DNA from: Thermoflexus sp.
GTDB lineage: Bacteria; Chloroflexota; Anaerolineae; Aggregatilineales; Aggregatilineaceae
DNA length: 64,000 nt
Direction of reading: 5' to 3'
NCBI GenBank assembly: GCA_020724465.1
Contig: DYGX01000008.1
Location: 124,001 to 188,000 of the forward strand
Part shown: one piece after another, positions 36,591-44,535 of the stretch
How the letters are laid out: every line of letters begins with the position of its first letter
Numbering within the stretch: the first letter of the stretch is position 1
Position numbers and translations under genes: made by a program
Notes under the pieces: generated by a model
What the model saw: the letters and a program-made list of their open reading frames with translations, nothing else
What the model was told of the DNA's origin: nothing
Database searches by the model: none

Positions 36591-37247
36591 TCAGAGGGTC
36601 AGCGTCTGCTTGCGGTTCTGGAACATCAGCCCGAAGCCGCGCCGCGTGATCAGGTAATCGTGGCCGGGATCGGCGTCTTGCAGGCGCTTGCGCAGGCGGC
36701 TGACCAGCGCATCGAGCGTCTGGTCGGACACGTTCTCGCCCACCCCCCAGATCGCCGCCACGATCTGGTCGCGCGTCACGATCCGCCCGGCGTTCTCCAC
36801 CAGCAGCGCCAGCAGCGTGAACTGGTGCGGGCTGAGCGGCGGGTCGAGCACCTTTCCCCGCACGGTCACAGTCGCCGTGTCGAGGTCTACTTCCAGGCCC
36901 GGCGGGGGGATCTGGATCGGATCGATCTGGGTGGTGGTGACGGGGTCGTCGAAGATCACGCTGAAATGCTGGCCGAAATGGATCACATCGCCCGCGCGCA
37001 GGCGGTGCGCCTCGCCCGGTGCCAGCCGCTGGCCGTTGACAAACGTCCCGTTGGTGCTGCCCAGGTCTTCCAAAAAGATATTCAGATGATCGCTGGTCAG
37101 CCGGGCATGCAGCCGCGACACCTCGCCGCTGTCGATGACCAGATCGCACTCGCGCGCGCGCCCGATGGTGAACGGGAATGACACCAGATCGATCGCGCGG
37201 CCCGCCTTGTCCCCGGCCTGGATCAGAAAGCGTTGTATGCTTGGCAT
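36591..37247 (-). CDS. FHA domain fused to an OmpR-type winged helix
   Basis: The 218-residue protein has an N-terminal FHA domain (about residues 20-95: FTIGRARECDLVI, the SRLHARL motif and DLGSTNGTFVNG). A C-terminal winged helix follows (about residues 115-215: LSPHQFTLLALLVENAGRIVT, QTLDALVSRLRKRL, LITRRGFGLMF). FHA domains bind phosphothreonine, so DNA binding is probably tied to Ser/Thr kinase signalling. This differs from EmbR, whose FHA is C-terminal after a BTAD domain. The ATG at 37247 is preceded by AGGAG at 7 nt. It heads a cluster with maf and two PBP genes. Confidence 0.85.
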   Translation of the reverse strand: MPSIQRFLIQAGDKAGRAIDLVSFPFTIGRARECDLVIDSGEVSRLHARLTSDHLNIFLEDLGSTNGTFVNGQRLAPGEAHRLRAGDVIHFGQHFSVIFDDPVTTTQIDPIQIPPPGLEVDLDTATVTVRGKVLDPPLSPHQFTLLALLVENAGRIVTRDQIVAAIWGVGENVSDQTLDALVSRLRKRLQDADPGHDYLITRRGFGLMFQNRKQTLTL

Positions 37248-37393
37248 CCAAAACTCCTGTTCCGGTCGCGCAGCCGGGATCACGCCGCCCCGGCAGACGC
37301 AGCTCCGAGTCTCCATCCCTCAGTATCAGCGGCACGAGGGCGCGCTCCTTGGCGCGCGCCCGGCGTCAGCCCCACGCTTTCCTGACGCGCGGC

Positions 37394-38089
37394 TTACCGC
37401 ACCTCGTCGTCCGGTTCCTCAGAGGGCAGTTCCGGCGGCGCGCCCGCGTCCAGCCCGATGCGCGTCTCCAGCGCGGCCAGGGCTTGCTGCAGCCGTTCCT
37501 GGCGCAGGCTGTTGGTCACGTCGCCGCGCGTGCGCTCCAGCACGCCGCGAAGCTGATCCAGCCGCCGCCGCAGCCCGCCGGTGATCGCGTCGTGGAAGTC
37601 GAAGGAGATCAGCGCGTCGTAGATCTGATCCATTTCTTCCAGCAGGCGCTGCGCCTCGTCCGAGTGGCCCTTGCGGATGATATCCAGAATCTGGCGACGC
37701 AGCTCGCTGGCCGCCTCGGCCAATCCGTTGAGGTAAGTCGCCGGTTCGACCGCCAGCGACTCCGGCGTGGGCAGGGCTTCGCCGCGCACCAGCGCATAGG
37801 TCACGTACGCCTCGGCGACCTCTTTCAGCGCGTCCTGTGTATAGCCGCTGTGATACAGGTCCGGATAGGCTTCCACCGCGCGGCGCATCTCCTCGGCGGC
37901 CAGCCGCGCGGTTTCCAGACGCTCGCGCGCTGTTTCCCACTCGTGACGGTGCACCGCGCGGATCGCGTTGGCAGAGTGGCTGATCACCGCGCGGGATTGC
38001 GCGATGGCGGCGTCGCGGGCGGCGCTCTTGGCCTCGAACAACTGGCGAATGTCCTCGATCAGCGCGTCGAATTCAGCGCGGTCATTCAT
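37394..38089 (-). CDS. Translin-family protein
   Basis: The 231-residue all-helical protein has features of the translin/TRAX superfamily: paired acidic residues in LKEVAEAYVTYAL, then YLNGLAEAASELRR, a LLEEMDQIYDALISFD segment and the LERTRGDVTNSLR block that resembles eukaryotic translin. Translin and TRAX bind single-stranded RNA or DNA and, in the C3PO complex, act as an RNase. The Glu pair and the later Asp are placed as I recall the TRAX catalytic acids, so activity is possible but unproven. The start overlaps the DUF3467 stop by 8 bp, so the two are coupled. Confidence 0.7.
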   Translation of the reverse strand: MNDRAEFDALIEDIRQLFEAKSAARDAAIAQSRAVISHSANAIRAVHRHEWETARERLETARLAAEEMRRAVEAYPDLYHSGYTQDALKEVAEAYVTYALVRGEALPTPESLAVEPATYLNGLAEAASELRRQILDIIRKGHSDEAQRLLEEMDQIYDALISFDFHDAITGGLRRRLDQLRGVLERTRGDVTNSLRQERLQQALAALETRIGLDAGAPPELPSEEPDDEVR

Positions 38090-38444
38090 TGCCGGGCGTC
38101 CCTTCGGGCGGCGCGTCGGGGCCTTCGCCGTCGGAGCGGATCGAATTGAACAACTGGTCGGCCAGCGAGGGCGGCTGGGCCGGGATGGTGATCTCGCCGT
38201 GCTGGGCCTCGTAGCGGGCGACGTTCTCCTGAAGCGCGCGCAGCAGCATCTTGGCGTTGGCGGGCGTCAGCACGATGCGCGCGCGCACGCGCGCTTTGGG
38301 CAGGTTAGGCAGGATCTGGGCGAAATCGAGAAAGACTTCCCACGGCGAGTGGGTGATGATCGCGAAATTGGCATACGTCGCCGCCAGATCGGCCGGGATC
38401 TCGATGTTCAACCGGCGCGGCTGCGGCTTGACAGGTTCAGCCAT
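38082..38444 (-). CDS. DUF3467-family protein
   Basis: The 120-residue protein reads as DUF3467: LNIEIPADLAATYANFAIITHSPWEVFLDF, then a MLLRALQENVARYEA helix. The C-terminal 30 residues are Pro/Gly/Glu rich. The function is unknown. The ATG at 38444 is chosen because it precedes the domain and the longer frame runs into the repeat array. Its stop overlaps the translin-like gene start. Confidence 0.8.
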   Translation of the reverse strand: MAEPVKPQPRRLNIEIPADLAATYANFAIITHSPWEVFLDFAQILPNLPKARVRARIVLTPANAKMLLRALQENVARYEAQHGEITIPAQPPSLADQLFNSIRSDGEGPDAPPEGTPGNE

Positions 38445-38533
38445 AAGATTCCCTTTGCTCTCGTCCTGGTACGCCGCCGCTCGTGGGCGGGCTGGAGAGA
38501 TTGTACCGCAAAGCAGGCTGAGAGCAGATAGAA

Positions 38534-38593
38534 GCAGCCAAAAGCAGCGAAAAGCAGCGAAAAGCAGCAAGAAACAGCCAACAGCAGCCAGAA
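38534..38593. repeat. Second 10-bp repeat array
   Basis: Six tandem 10-bp units such as GCAGCGAAAA and GCAGCCAAAA, with degenerate flanks on the left and reverse-orientation pieces (GGCTGTTCTTCG, GGCTTTTCGC) to about 38650. It shares the GCAGCnAAAA theme and 10-bp phasing of the array at 7941. It lies between the DUF3467 start and the ssb stop, both on the minus strand. Confidence 0.7.
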
Positions 38594-38651
38594 CGGCGTG
38601 AACCGCTCTTGCTCCCCTGGCTGTTCTTCGCGGTATGTAGCGGCTTTTCGC

Positions 38652-39050
38652 TTAGAACGGCAGATCGTCGGCCTGCTGCCCGCCGTAATACTCGCCGTTT
38701 TCCTCGACACGGTCGGCGCGGGTGCCCAGGAACTGGACGTTCTGCGCCGTCAGTTCCAGCGTGGCACGCGGCTCACCGTCCTGCCCGACATACGCCGAAG
38801 CATCGACCTCGCCGGTGACCATGATCTGCATCCCCTTGCGGACGAACTGGTTGCAGGTTTCGGCCAGCGAGCGCCACGCCGAGACGCGGAACCAGGTCGT
38901 TTTCTCGCGCGGTTCGTTGCTGTTGCGGTCGGTCCAGCGCCGCGTGACCGCCACGCTGAAATCGCACACCGCCACCCCACTTTGGGTATAGCGCAACTCC
39001 GGGTCGCGCCCGACATTCCCGATGATGATTGTGTACTGGTAACCCGCCAT
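38652..39050 (-). CDS. ssb: Single-stranded DNA-binding protein
   Basis: The 132-residue protein has the SSB OB-fold pattern: YTIIIGNVGRDPELRYTQSG, VAVTRRW, TTWFRVSAWRSLAETC, and MVTGEVDASAYVGQDGEP. The C-terminus ends in the acidic tip ADDLPF that binds partner proteins. It is shorter than many SSBs, with almost no linker before the tip. It coats single-stranded DNA in replication and repair. A near-consensus promoter and a LexA-like box lie just upstream, so it may be SOS-regulated. Confidence 0.93.
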   Translation of the reverse strand: MAGYQYTIIIGNVGRDPELRYTQSGVAVCDFSVAVTRRWTDRNSNEPREKTTWFRVSAWRSLAETCNQFVRKGMQIMVTGEVDASAYVGQDGEPRATLELTAQNVQFLGTRADRVEENGEYYGGQQADDLPF

Positions 39051-39144
39051 TGTGCGTTCTCCTTGATCGGGATTGGGACCGCGCCGACAGAGGATGCGAT
39101 CCGCCGCCGTGATTGTCTCTGAATTGAGCGATGCAGATAGTCAA

Positions 39145-39173
39145 ATTATAGCAGAATCCGAACGTTTGTTCAA
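39145..39173 (-). promoter_or_regulatory. Promoter of ssb
   Basis: On the minus strand: TTGAAC (39173-39168), 17 bp, TATAAT (39150-39145). The leader to the ATG at 39050 is about 90 nt. It overlaps the LexA-like box. Confidence 0.8.
39159..39172. promoter_or_regulatory. Gram-positive-type LexA (SOS) box overlapping the ssb -35
   Basis: CGAACGTTTGTTCA fits the Bacillus-type CGAAC-N4-GTTCG consensus except for the last base. It covers five of the six -35 bases on the minus strand and extends into the spacer, where LexA would block polymerase. Confidence 0.6.
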
Positions 39174-39196
39174 GTTCTCAGTCCGGCTGGTGCCGA

Positions 39197-40654
39197 TTAT
39201 TCCGCGCGCCGCGCCGCCAGCCGCTCGGCCAGCAGGCGCCGCACCACCGCCGGATCGCCCTGCCCGCGCAGCGCGCGCATCGCAGCGCCCATCAAGAACT
39301 GGAGCAGCTTCTCCTCGCCGGCCAGATAGCGCGTCACCTCATCGGGATGATCGACCAGCACCTGCTCAATCACCGCCCCGATCGCACCCTCGTCGCTGAC
39401 CTGCGCCAGCCCTTCCGCCTCGACCAGCGCCACCGGATCACCGCCTTCCTCGTAGAGCCGGACGAGGAGCTTCTTCGCCACGCCGTGATGGATCACGCCG
39501 TCCTGCACCAGGCGCACCAGCGCCGCCAGCGCCTGCGGCGTCAGCCGGATCGCGCCGATATCGTCCCGGTCGCGCCCTTCCAGGTTCATCTGGCGGAAGA
39601 TCTCGCCGGTCAGGTAGTTGGCGACCTGTTTCGGATCGCCGCCCGCCGCCAGCGCCGCCTCGTAATAGTCCGCCACGGCGCGGTCGGCCACCAGCAGCGA
39701 GGCGTCGTAGCGGCTCAGACCCAGCTCGCGCATAAAGCGCTCGCGTTTGGCGTCGGGCAGCTCCGGCAGCCCAGCGCGGACTTGCTCGACCCATTCGCGG
39801 CTAATCTCCAGCACCGGCAGATCCGGCTCGGGGAAGTAGCGATAGTCGTCGGCGCTTTCCTTCACACGCTGTACGGCCGTCACCTGACGCGCTTCGTCCC
39901 AGCCCAGCGTCGCCTGCTGGACCTCGCCGCCGGACTCGTAGATCGCGATCTGGCGCTCGATCTCGTAGGCGGTGGCGCGCGCCAGGCTGCGGATGCTGTT
40001 GAGATTCTTCACTTCGGTGCGCGTGCGCAGCTCATCCGAGCCAACCGGCCGCACGCTGATGTTCGGCTCGATGCGCAGCACACCCTTGCTCATGTCCCCG
40101 CTGTTGACGCCCAGATATTGCAGGATGGCGCGCAGCTTACGCGCATACGCTTCGGCTTCTTCGGCGCTGCGCAGGTCGGCCTCGGTGACGATCTCCAGCA
40201 GCGGCACGCCGGCCCGGTTGAGGTCCACCAGGCTGTACCCGTCGGCGTGGGTCAGCTTGCCGGTGTCTTCTTCGAGGTGAACGCGGCGGATGCGCACACG
40301 CCGCACGCTGCCATCCGGCAGGTCGATCTCCAGCCAGCCGTTGATCGCCAGCGGATAGGCGTACTGGCTGATCTGGTAGCCTTTGGGCAGGTCCGGGTAG
40401 AAATAGCTTTTGCGGGCGAACTGGTTGAAGGGCGGGATCTCGCAGTTGAGCGCCAGCCCCACCCGCAGGCCGAGTTCCACCGCGCGCCGGTTGAGGACCG
40501 GCAGCACGCCGGGCATCCCCAGGCAGACAGGGCAGACGGCGGTATTCGGCTCGGCGGACGTGCTGTCCACGACCGGGCAGCCGCAAAACATTTTCGAGGC
40601 GGTCATGAGTTCGGCGTGAACTTCGAGGCCGATGACTCCTTCGTAGACGGTCAT
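39197..40654 (-). CDS. gatB: Asp/Glu-tRNA(Asn/Gln) amidotransferase subunit B
   Basis: The 485-residue protein has GatB blocks: GLEVHAEL near the start, the zinc-site region MFCGCPV with [31 protein letters not shown], a [15 protein letters not shown] stretch and a C-terminal YqeY-like helical domain. GatB binds tRNA and activates mischarged Glu-tRNA(Gln) or Asp-tRNA(Asn) in the GatCAB complex. gatA and gatC are not adjacent. The ATG at 40654 is chosen because GatB proteins begin close to the GLEVHAEL block. A clear promoter lies about 50 bp upstream. Confidence 0.95.
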   Translation of the reverse strand: MTVYEGVIGLEVHAELMTASKMFCGCPVVDSTSAEPNTAVCPVCLGMPGVLPVLNRRAVELGLRVGLALNCEIPPFNQFARKSYFYPDLPKGYQISQYAYPLAINGWLEIDLPDGSVRRVRIRRVHLEEDTGKLTHADGYSLVDLNRAGVPLLEIVTEADLRSAEEAEAYARKLRAILQYLGVNSGDMSKGVLRIEPNISVRPVGSDELRTRTEVKNLNSIRSLARATAYEIERQIAIYESGGEVQQATLGWDEARQVTAVQRVKESADDYRYFPEPDLPVLEISREWVEQVRAGLPELPDAKRERFMRELGLSRYDASLLVADRAVADYYEAALAAGGDPKQVANYLTGEIFRQMNLEGRDRDDIGAIRLTPQALAALVRLVQDGVIHHGVAKKLLVRLYEEGGDPVALVEAEGLAQVSDEGAIGAVIEQVLVDHPDEVTRYLAGEEKLLQFLMGAAMRALRGQGDPAVVRRLLAERLAARRAE

Positions 40655-40704
40655 GCGCGTGTGCCTGTGTGTGACAAATGAGCCAGTGCGGATCGCCGTG
40701 CACG

Positions 40705-40733
40705 AGCATAGCGCAGTTGGCGGCAAAGCTCAA
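40705..40733 (-). promoter_or_regulatory. Promoter of gatB
   Basis: On the minus strand: TTGAGC (40733-40728), 17 bp, TATGCT (40710-40705). Confidence 0.6.
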
Positions 40734-40804
40734 TGCGCGCCCTAGAGCGTGAGAGGCACTTTTCGGCCCTCAGCCCCGCCTGTCGCGTGAGACGGGGAAG
40801 ACCA

Positions 40805-40908
40805 CCCCTCATCCCCCGGCCCTCGCCGCGGGGAGCGTGTCACAACCACTCGAAGCCCCTCTCCCCGCGACGCCGTCGCAAGAGGGAGAGGGGTGTCGGG
40901 TGAGGAGC
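40805..40908. repeat. Dispersed TIR-like repeat element, copy 3 (short form)
   Basis: It begins CCCCTCATCCCCCGGCC and ends GGGTGAGGAGC. A CTCTCCC/GGGAGAG hairpin surrounds a GCCGTCGCAA core. It is shorter than the copies at 30961 and 44267. It fills most of the 383-bp gap between gatB and the lipoprotein gene; the rest of the gap holds the two promoters listed. Confidence 0.65.
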
Positions 40909-40949
40909 AGCTCGTAAAGCTCACAACAGCCCCCAGGACCACACGCCGG

Positions 40950-40978
40950 TTGTGGCCCACACGCCCTCAGGCTACAAT
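40950..40978 (+). promoter_or_regulatory. Promoter of the lipoprotein gene
   Basis: TTGTGG, 17 bp, TACAAT, ending 59 bp before the ATG at 41038. Confidence 0.5.
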
Positions 40979-40988
40979 TCAGACACTG

Positions 40989-41009
40989 GTCAATTGAAGC
41001 ACAATTGAC
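40989..41009. promoter_or_regulatory. Perfect inverted repeat in the lipoprotein gene leader
   Basis: GTCAATTG, five bases, CAATTGAC. The dyad lies just after the predicted transcription start, a repressor-like position. The binding factor is unknown. Confidence 0.55.
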
Positions 41010-41037
41010 GACCCAAGCGGGCCACAAGGAAGCCACG

Positions 41038-41832
41038 ATGCGACGCCTGATATTGCTCCTGACCCTGGTGCTTGTCACGGGCGGGCTGGCGGCCTGCCGC
41101 CGAAACACACCCTCGTCATCCGGCGAGGGTGAGACGTTGGGCTTGTTCGACTGGGCGCGTCAGGCGGACGCGATCATCGTGCGCCTGGACAGCCGCGCCG
41201 AGCAGGAATCGCCCGCCGACGCGCTCAACAGCCTGCCACCCTGTACCATCTGGGGCGATGGGCGCGTGGTGTGGACCACCCGCAACCCCGCCACCGGCGA
41301 AGACGTGCTCGAAGCGCGCATCGACGAGGCCACCCTGCGCGCCTTCATCGAGACCATCATCAGCCGGGGCTTTTATTCCTGGCAGGACGAGCTGGTTCCG
41401 CCCGCGCTCGAAAACCCCATGGCCGAGACGATCACCGTCGCGTTGTATGGCGACGTGCGGACGGTGCGCCGCTATTCGACCTGGCCGCAGAACAGCTTCA
41501 GCCGCATCCTGGACGACTGCCGCCATCTGAGCGACACGCCCGTGCAGGTTCTGCCGCGCGCCGGGTGGATCAGCGCCTACCCGATCGATCCCGACCCGTC
41601 TCTGCCAGGCTGGACCTGGCCTGCCCACGCGCCCTTCACCCTGCGCGAGCTGGCCGAATCCAAGGAGGCGCGCTGGCTCGAAGGCGATCTGGCAGCCGCC
41701 GTCTGGCAAAGCGCGCGAGAGAGCGGAAGCGGCCTGCAGGTCTTCGAGCGCGACGGGCAGGCGTATGAAGTTGCGATCGTCGTGCCGGGCTATTCGCGCG
41801 ATGCCGGCCCTGCCCCGCCCGCCGAATCCTGA
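41038..41832 (+). CDS. Predicted lipoprotein of unknown function
   Basis: The 264-residue protein has an N-terminal lipoprotein signal (RRLILLLTLVLVTGGLAAC, lipobox LAAC, Cys about residue 20). The mature part is mixed alpha/beta with no catalytic motif I recognise. It has a WGDGRVVWTT strand, an ATLRAFIETIISRGFYSW segment and a Trp/Pro-rich middle (PDPSLPGWTWPAHAP). It was probably exported and anchored to the outer face of the membrane. The ATG at 41038 is preceded by AAGGA. It appears monocistronic. Confidence 0.75.
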   Translation: MRRLILLLTLVLVTGGLAACRRNTPSSSGEGETLGLFDWARQADAIIVRLDSRAEQESPADALNSLPPCTIWGDGRVVWTTRNPATGEDVLEARIDEATLRAFIETIISRGFYSWQDELVPPALENPMAETITVALYGDVRTVRRYSTWPQNSFSRILDDCRHLSDTPVQVLPRAGWISAYPIDPDPSLPGWTWPAHAPFTLRELAESKEARWLEGDLAAAVWQSARESGSGLQVFERDGQAYEVAIVVPGYSRDAGPAPPAES

Positions 41833-41982
41833 TCGACGCCCGCGTTCTGGAAGTGATCTCCGGCAGGCGCGGCGCCTGCTATTCTGTAGTGGGGTGCAGC
41901 CTGGCTCCGGCTTACAATGGGGGTGAATGGGTTCCGGCCGCAAGGAACCCGCGCCACAGTTGACACAAAGGATTTCTTCAAT

Positions 41983-42909
41983 ATGATGCGTTCTTTTTTC
42001 CTGTACCTTTCGGCTGCGGATTGGGCCAAAAACCTGGTGATGCGGATGGGTCCGGCTCGGCGCACGGCCTACCGCTTTGTCGCGGGCGACACGCTCGACG
42101 ACGCGCTCGAGGTCACGCGGCGGCTGAACGCTCAGGGGATGGGTGTCTCGCTCGACCACCTCGGCGAGAGCGTGACCGACGAGGCCGGCGCCCGCCAGGC
42201 GATGCAAGAATATCTGGTGCTGCTCGACGCCATCCGCGACAACGGCGTCAACGCAGCCGTGTCGCTCAAGCTGACACAGCTTGGGCTGGATATCAGCGAG
42301 GACCTGTGCGAGGCACACATGCGCCAGATCCTCGACAAGGCGCGCGAAACCGGCCGCCACGTCACCATCGATATGGAAAGCACGGCCCATACCGACGCGA
42401 CCCTGCGGATGTTTCGCACGCTGCACGCCGATTATGACAATGTCGGCATCGTCATCCAGGCGTATCTCTATCGCAGCGAGGCGGATATGCGCGCGCTGGC
42501 CGAGGAAGGCGCCTTCGTGCGGCTGTGCAAAGGCGCCTACAAGGAGCCGCCCGAACACGCCTTTCCGGACAAATCCGACGTCGACGCCAACTTCGTTCAC
42601 CTGACCCGCCTCTACCTCAGCTCCGAGGCCCGCGCCAACGGCGCTTACCTGGCCATCGCCACCCACGACGAAAAGATGATCGCTGCGGCGCGCGAGTACA
42701 TCCAGGCCAACGACATCCCGCTCAGCGCGTTCGAGTTCCAGATGCTGTACGGCATCCGGCCCAAGCTGCAAGAGCAGCTTCGCGATGACGGGTACCGCGT
42801 CGTCATCTACGTGCCCTATGGCACGCAGTGGTATCCCTACTACATGCGCCGGCTGGCCGAGCGCCCGGCGAACGTGTGGTTCTTCCTGACCCATCTCGTC
42901 CGCCGCTGA
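41983..42909 (+). CDS. Proline dehydrogenase
   Basis: The 308-residue flavoprotein matches monofunctional proline dehydrogenase: GVSLDHLGESVTD, AAVSLKLTQLGLDIS, VTIDMES, QAYLYRSEADMRAL, RLCKGAYKEP and a C-terminal YVPYGTQWYPYYMRRLAERP substrate block with the YxxRRLxER motif. It oxidises proline to pyrroline-5-carboxylate. No P5C dehydrogenase gene is adjacent. The ATG at 41983 is preceded by AAAGGA. A hairpin terminator follows at 42928. Confidence 0.92.
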   Translation: MMRSFFLYLSAADWAKNLVMRMGPARRTAYRFVAGDTLDDALEVTRRLNAQGMGVSLDHLGESVTDEAGARQAMQEYLVLLDAIRDNGVNAAVSLKLTQLGLDISEDLCEAHMRQILDKARETGRHVTIDMESTAHTDATLRMFRTLHADYDNVGIVIQAYLYRSEADMRALAEEGAFVRLCKGAYKEPPEHAFPDKSDVDANFVHLTRLYLSSEARANGAYLAIATHDEKMIAAAREYIQANDIPLSAFEFQMLYGIRPKLQEQLRDDGYRVVIYVPYGTQWYPYYMRRLAERPANVWFFLTHLVRR

Positions 42910-42927
42910 TCCGGCGCCCAGACGAAC

Positions 42928-42950
42928 TGCCCGGCCAGTCTGGCCGGGCA
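42928..42950 (+). terminator. Hairpin terminator after proline dehydrogenase
   Basis: TGCCCGGCCA, GTC, TGGCCGGGCA: a perfect 10-bp stem with only a weak T-tract (ACTGTGTT). Confidence 0.55.
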
Positions 42951-42999
42951 ACTGTGTTACCCAGTATCATCAAGGTGAAGAGAGGAAACCCCGATTATC

Positions 43000-44247
43000 A
43001 TGTCCAGCAACTTCCCCGTCACGTGGATCGTCAACGAGCACGCGCGCACGGTGCGCCGCAGCCCGGCGGTCGACGAGTTGTTCCCGCCGGGCATCTCGCG
43101 CCTGACGCGCAGCTTCCACCGGCAGATCCCCGGCTACCGCCTCAGCCCGCTCAAGGGCCTGCCCAATCTGGCGCAGATGCTTGGGCTGGGCGGCATCTGG
43201 GTGAAGGACGAGTCCGTCCGGCTGGCGCTCAGCTCGTTCAAGGTGCTCGGCGGCTCGTTTGCGATCTACCGCGTCTTGAAGACGATGCTTGGCATGGATC
43301 ACCTGGAGATCCCGTTTACTGAGCTGACCTCGCCGGAGATCAAGCAAAAGCTCGGCGATATCACGTTCGCCAGCGCAACGGACGGCAACCACGGGCGCGG
43401 CGTCGCCTGGTCGGCCAACGCGATGGGCTTCCGCTCGGTGATCTACGTGCACAAGCACACCAGCGAAGCGCGCATCAAGGCGATTCAGAGCAACGGGGCC
43501 GAGGTCGTGGTGGTCGATGGCACCTACGATGACGCCGTGCGCCAGGTCAACGAAGACGCCCAGAAGAACGGCTGGACGGTGATTTCGGACACCTCGTGGG
43601 AAGGCTATGAGGATATCCCGCGCTGGGTGATGCAGGGCTATACAACGCTGTTTTCCGAGGCACAGGAACAGCTCGCCGCGCAGGGCATCGTCAAGCCGAC
43701 ACACATCTTCATGCAGGCGGGGGTCGGCGCGCTGGCCGCGTCCGGCATCGGCTTCTATCACCAGTTGTTCGGCGAGCAGGACCCGACCGCCGTCGTCGTC
43801 GAGCCAGAGCTAGCCGCCTGCCTCTACCGCTCGATCGAGATCGGAGACGGCAAGCCGCACCCCTTCCCCGGCGATCTCAACACGATCATGGCCGGGCTGG
43901 CTTGCGGCGAACCCAGCCCCATCGCCTGGAACATTCTGCGCGACTGCACAGACGTCTTCATCAAGTGCCCGGATTATGTCGCCGCCAAGGGGATGCGCGT
44001 TTACGGCGTGCCGCTGCGAGGCGATCCGTTCATCGTCTCCGGCGAATCCGGCGCGGTGACGCTCGGCGCGCTGATGTTCATCATGGAGCGCCCGGAACTG
44101 GCCGACTTGCGCGAGCTGCTCGGCCTGGACGAGAACTCGCAGGTGCTGCTCGTCAATTCCGAGGGCAACACCGACCCCAACCACTTCCGCCGCGTTGTGT
44201 GGGATGGCGCCGCGCCGGTCCCGCCGGAATACAAGGAATATCACTAG
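43000..44247 (+). CDS. dpaL: Diaminopropionate ammonia-lyase
   Basis: The 415-residue fold-type II PLP enzyme matches diaminopropionate ammonia-lyase (YgeX). The PLP lysine is Lys81 in SSFKVLGGSFA, preceded by VKDESVRL; TDGNHGRG and GVGALAASGIGFY help bind the phosphate. It converts 2,3-diaminopropionate to pyruvate and ammonia, and also acts on D- and L-serine in known members. Close threonine-deaminase-like enzymes cannot be fully excluded. Its neighbour is proline dehydrogenase, so both genes serve amino-acid catabolism, but a terminator separates them. Confidence 0.88.
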   Translation: MSSNFPVTWIVNEHARTVRRSPAVDELFPPGISRLTRSFHRQIPGYRLSPLKGLPNLAQMLGLGGIWVKDESVRLALSSFKVLGGSFAIYRVLKTMLGMDHLEIPFTELTSPEIKQKLGDITFASATDGNHGRGVAWSANAMGFRSVIYVHKHTSEARIKAIQSNGAEVVVVDGTYDDAVRQVNEDAQKNGWTVISDTSWEGYEDIPRWVMQGYTTLFSEAQEQLAAQGIVKPTHIFMQAGVGALAASGIGFYHQLFGEQDPTAVVVEPELAACLYRSIEIGDGKPHPFPGDLNTIMAGLACGEPSPIAWNILRDCTDVFIKCPDYVAAKGMRVYGVPLRGDPFIVSGESGAVTLGALMFIMERPELADLRELLGLDENSQVLLVNSEGNTDPNHFRRVVWDGAAPVPPEYKEYH

Positions 44248-44266
44248 AGCGTGTAATAGACTTGCC

Positions 44267-44436
44267 GCCCCTCAACCCCCGGCCCCGGTCTATACAGCAC
44301 GCGGGGAGAAGGGGAGACAGGCTAGGCGGCGTGGCCGAGCTTGCTCGGCCCGCGTGCTCAAAACCTTCGGCCCGCGTTCCAAAGCCCCTCTCCCCGCGAC
44401 GCAGTCGCAGAGGGAGAGGGGTTTGGGGTGAGGGGC
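44267..44436. repeat. Dispersed TIR-like repeat element, copy 2 (longest)
   Basis: It begins GCCCCTCAACCCCCGG and ends GGGGTGAGGGGC, near-inverted ends. It has the same internal ACGCGGGGAGAAGGGGAGACA block and CTCTCCC/GGGAGAG hairpin as copy 1. A piece of the hairpin core (CCCCGCGACGCAGTCGCAG) recurs just after it at 44444-44462. It occupies most of the gap between dpaL and rmlC. Confidence 0.75.
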
Positions 44437-44535
44437 AGCTTTTCCCCGCGACGCAGTCGCAGAATACGCTATAATGGCGCGCAGTCTGGCAAGCAAACAG
44501 CGTCCGCGTTTACCCATCTGACGAAGGAGAGCAGC

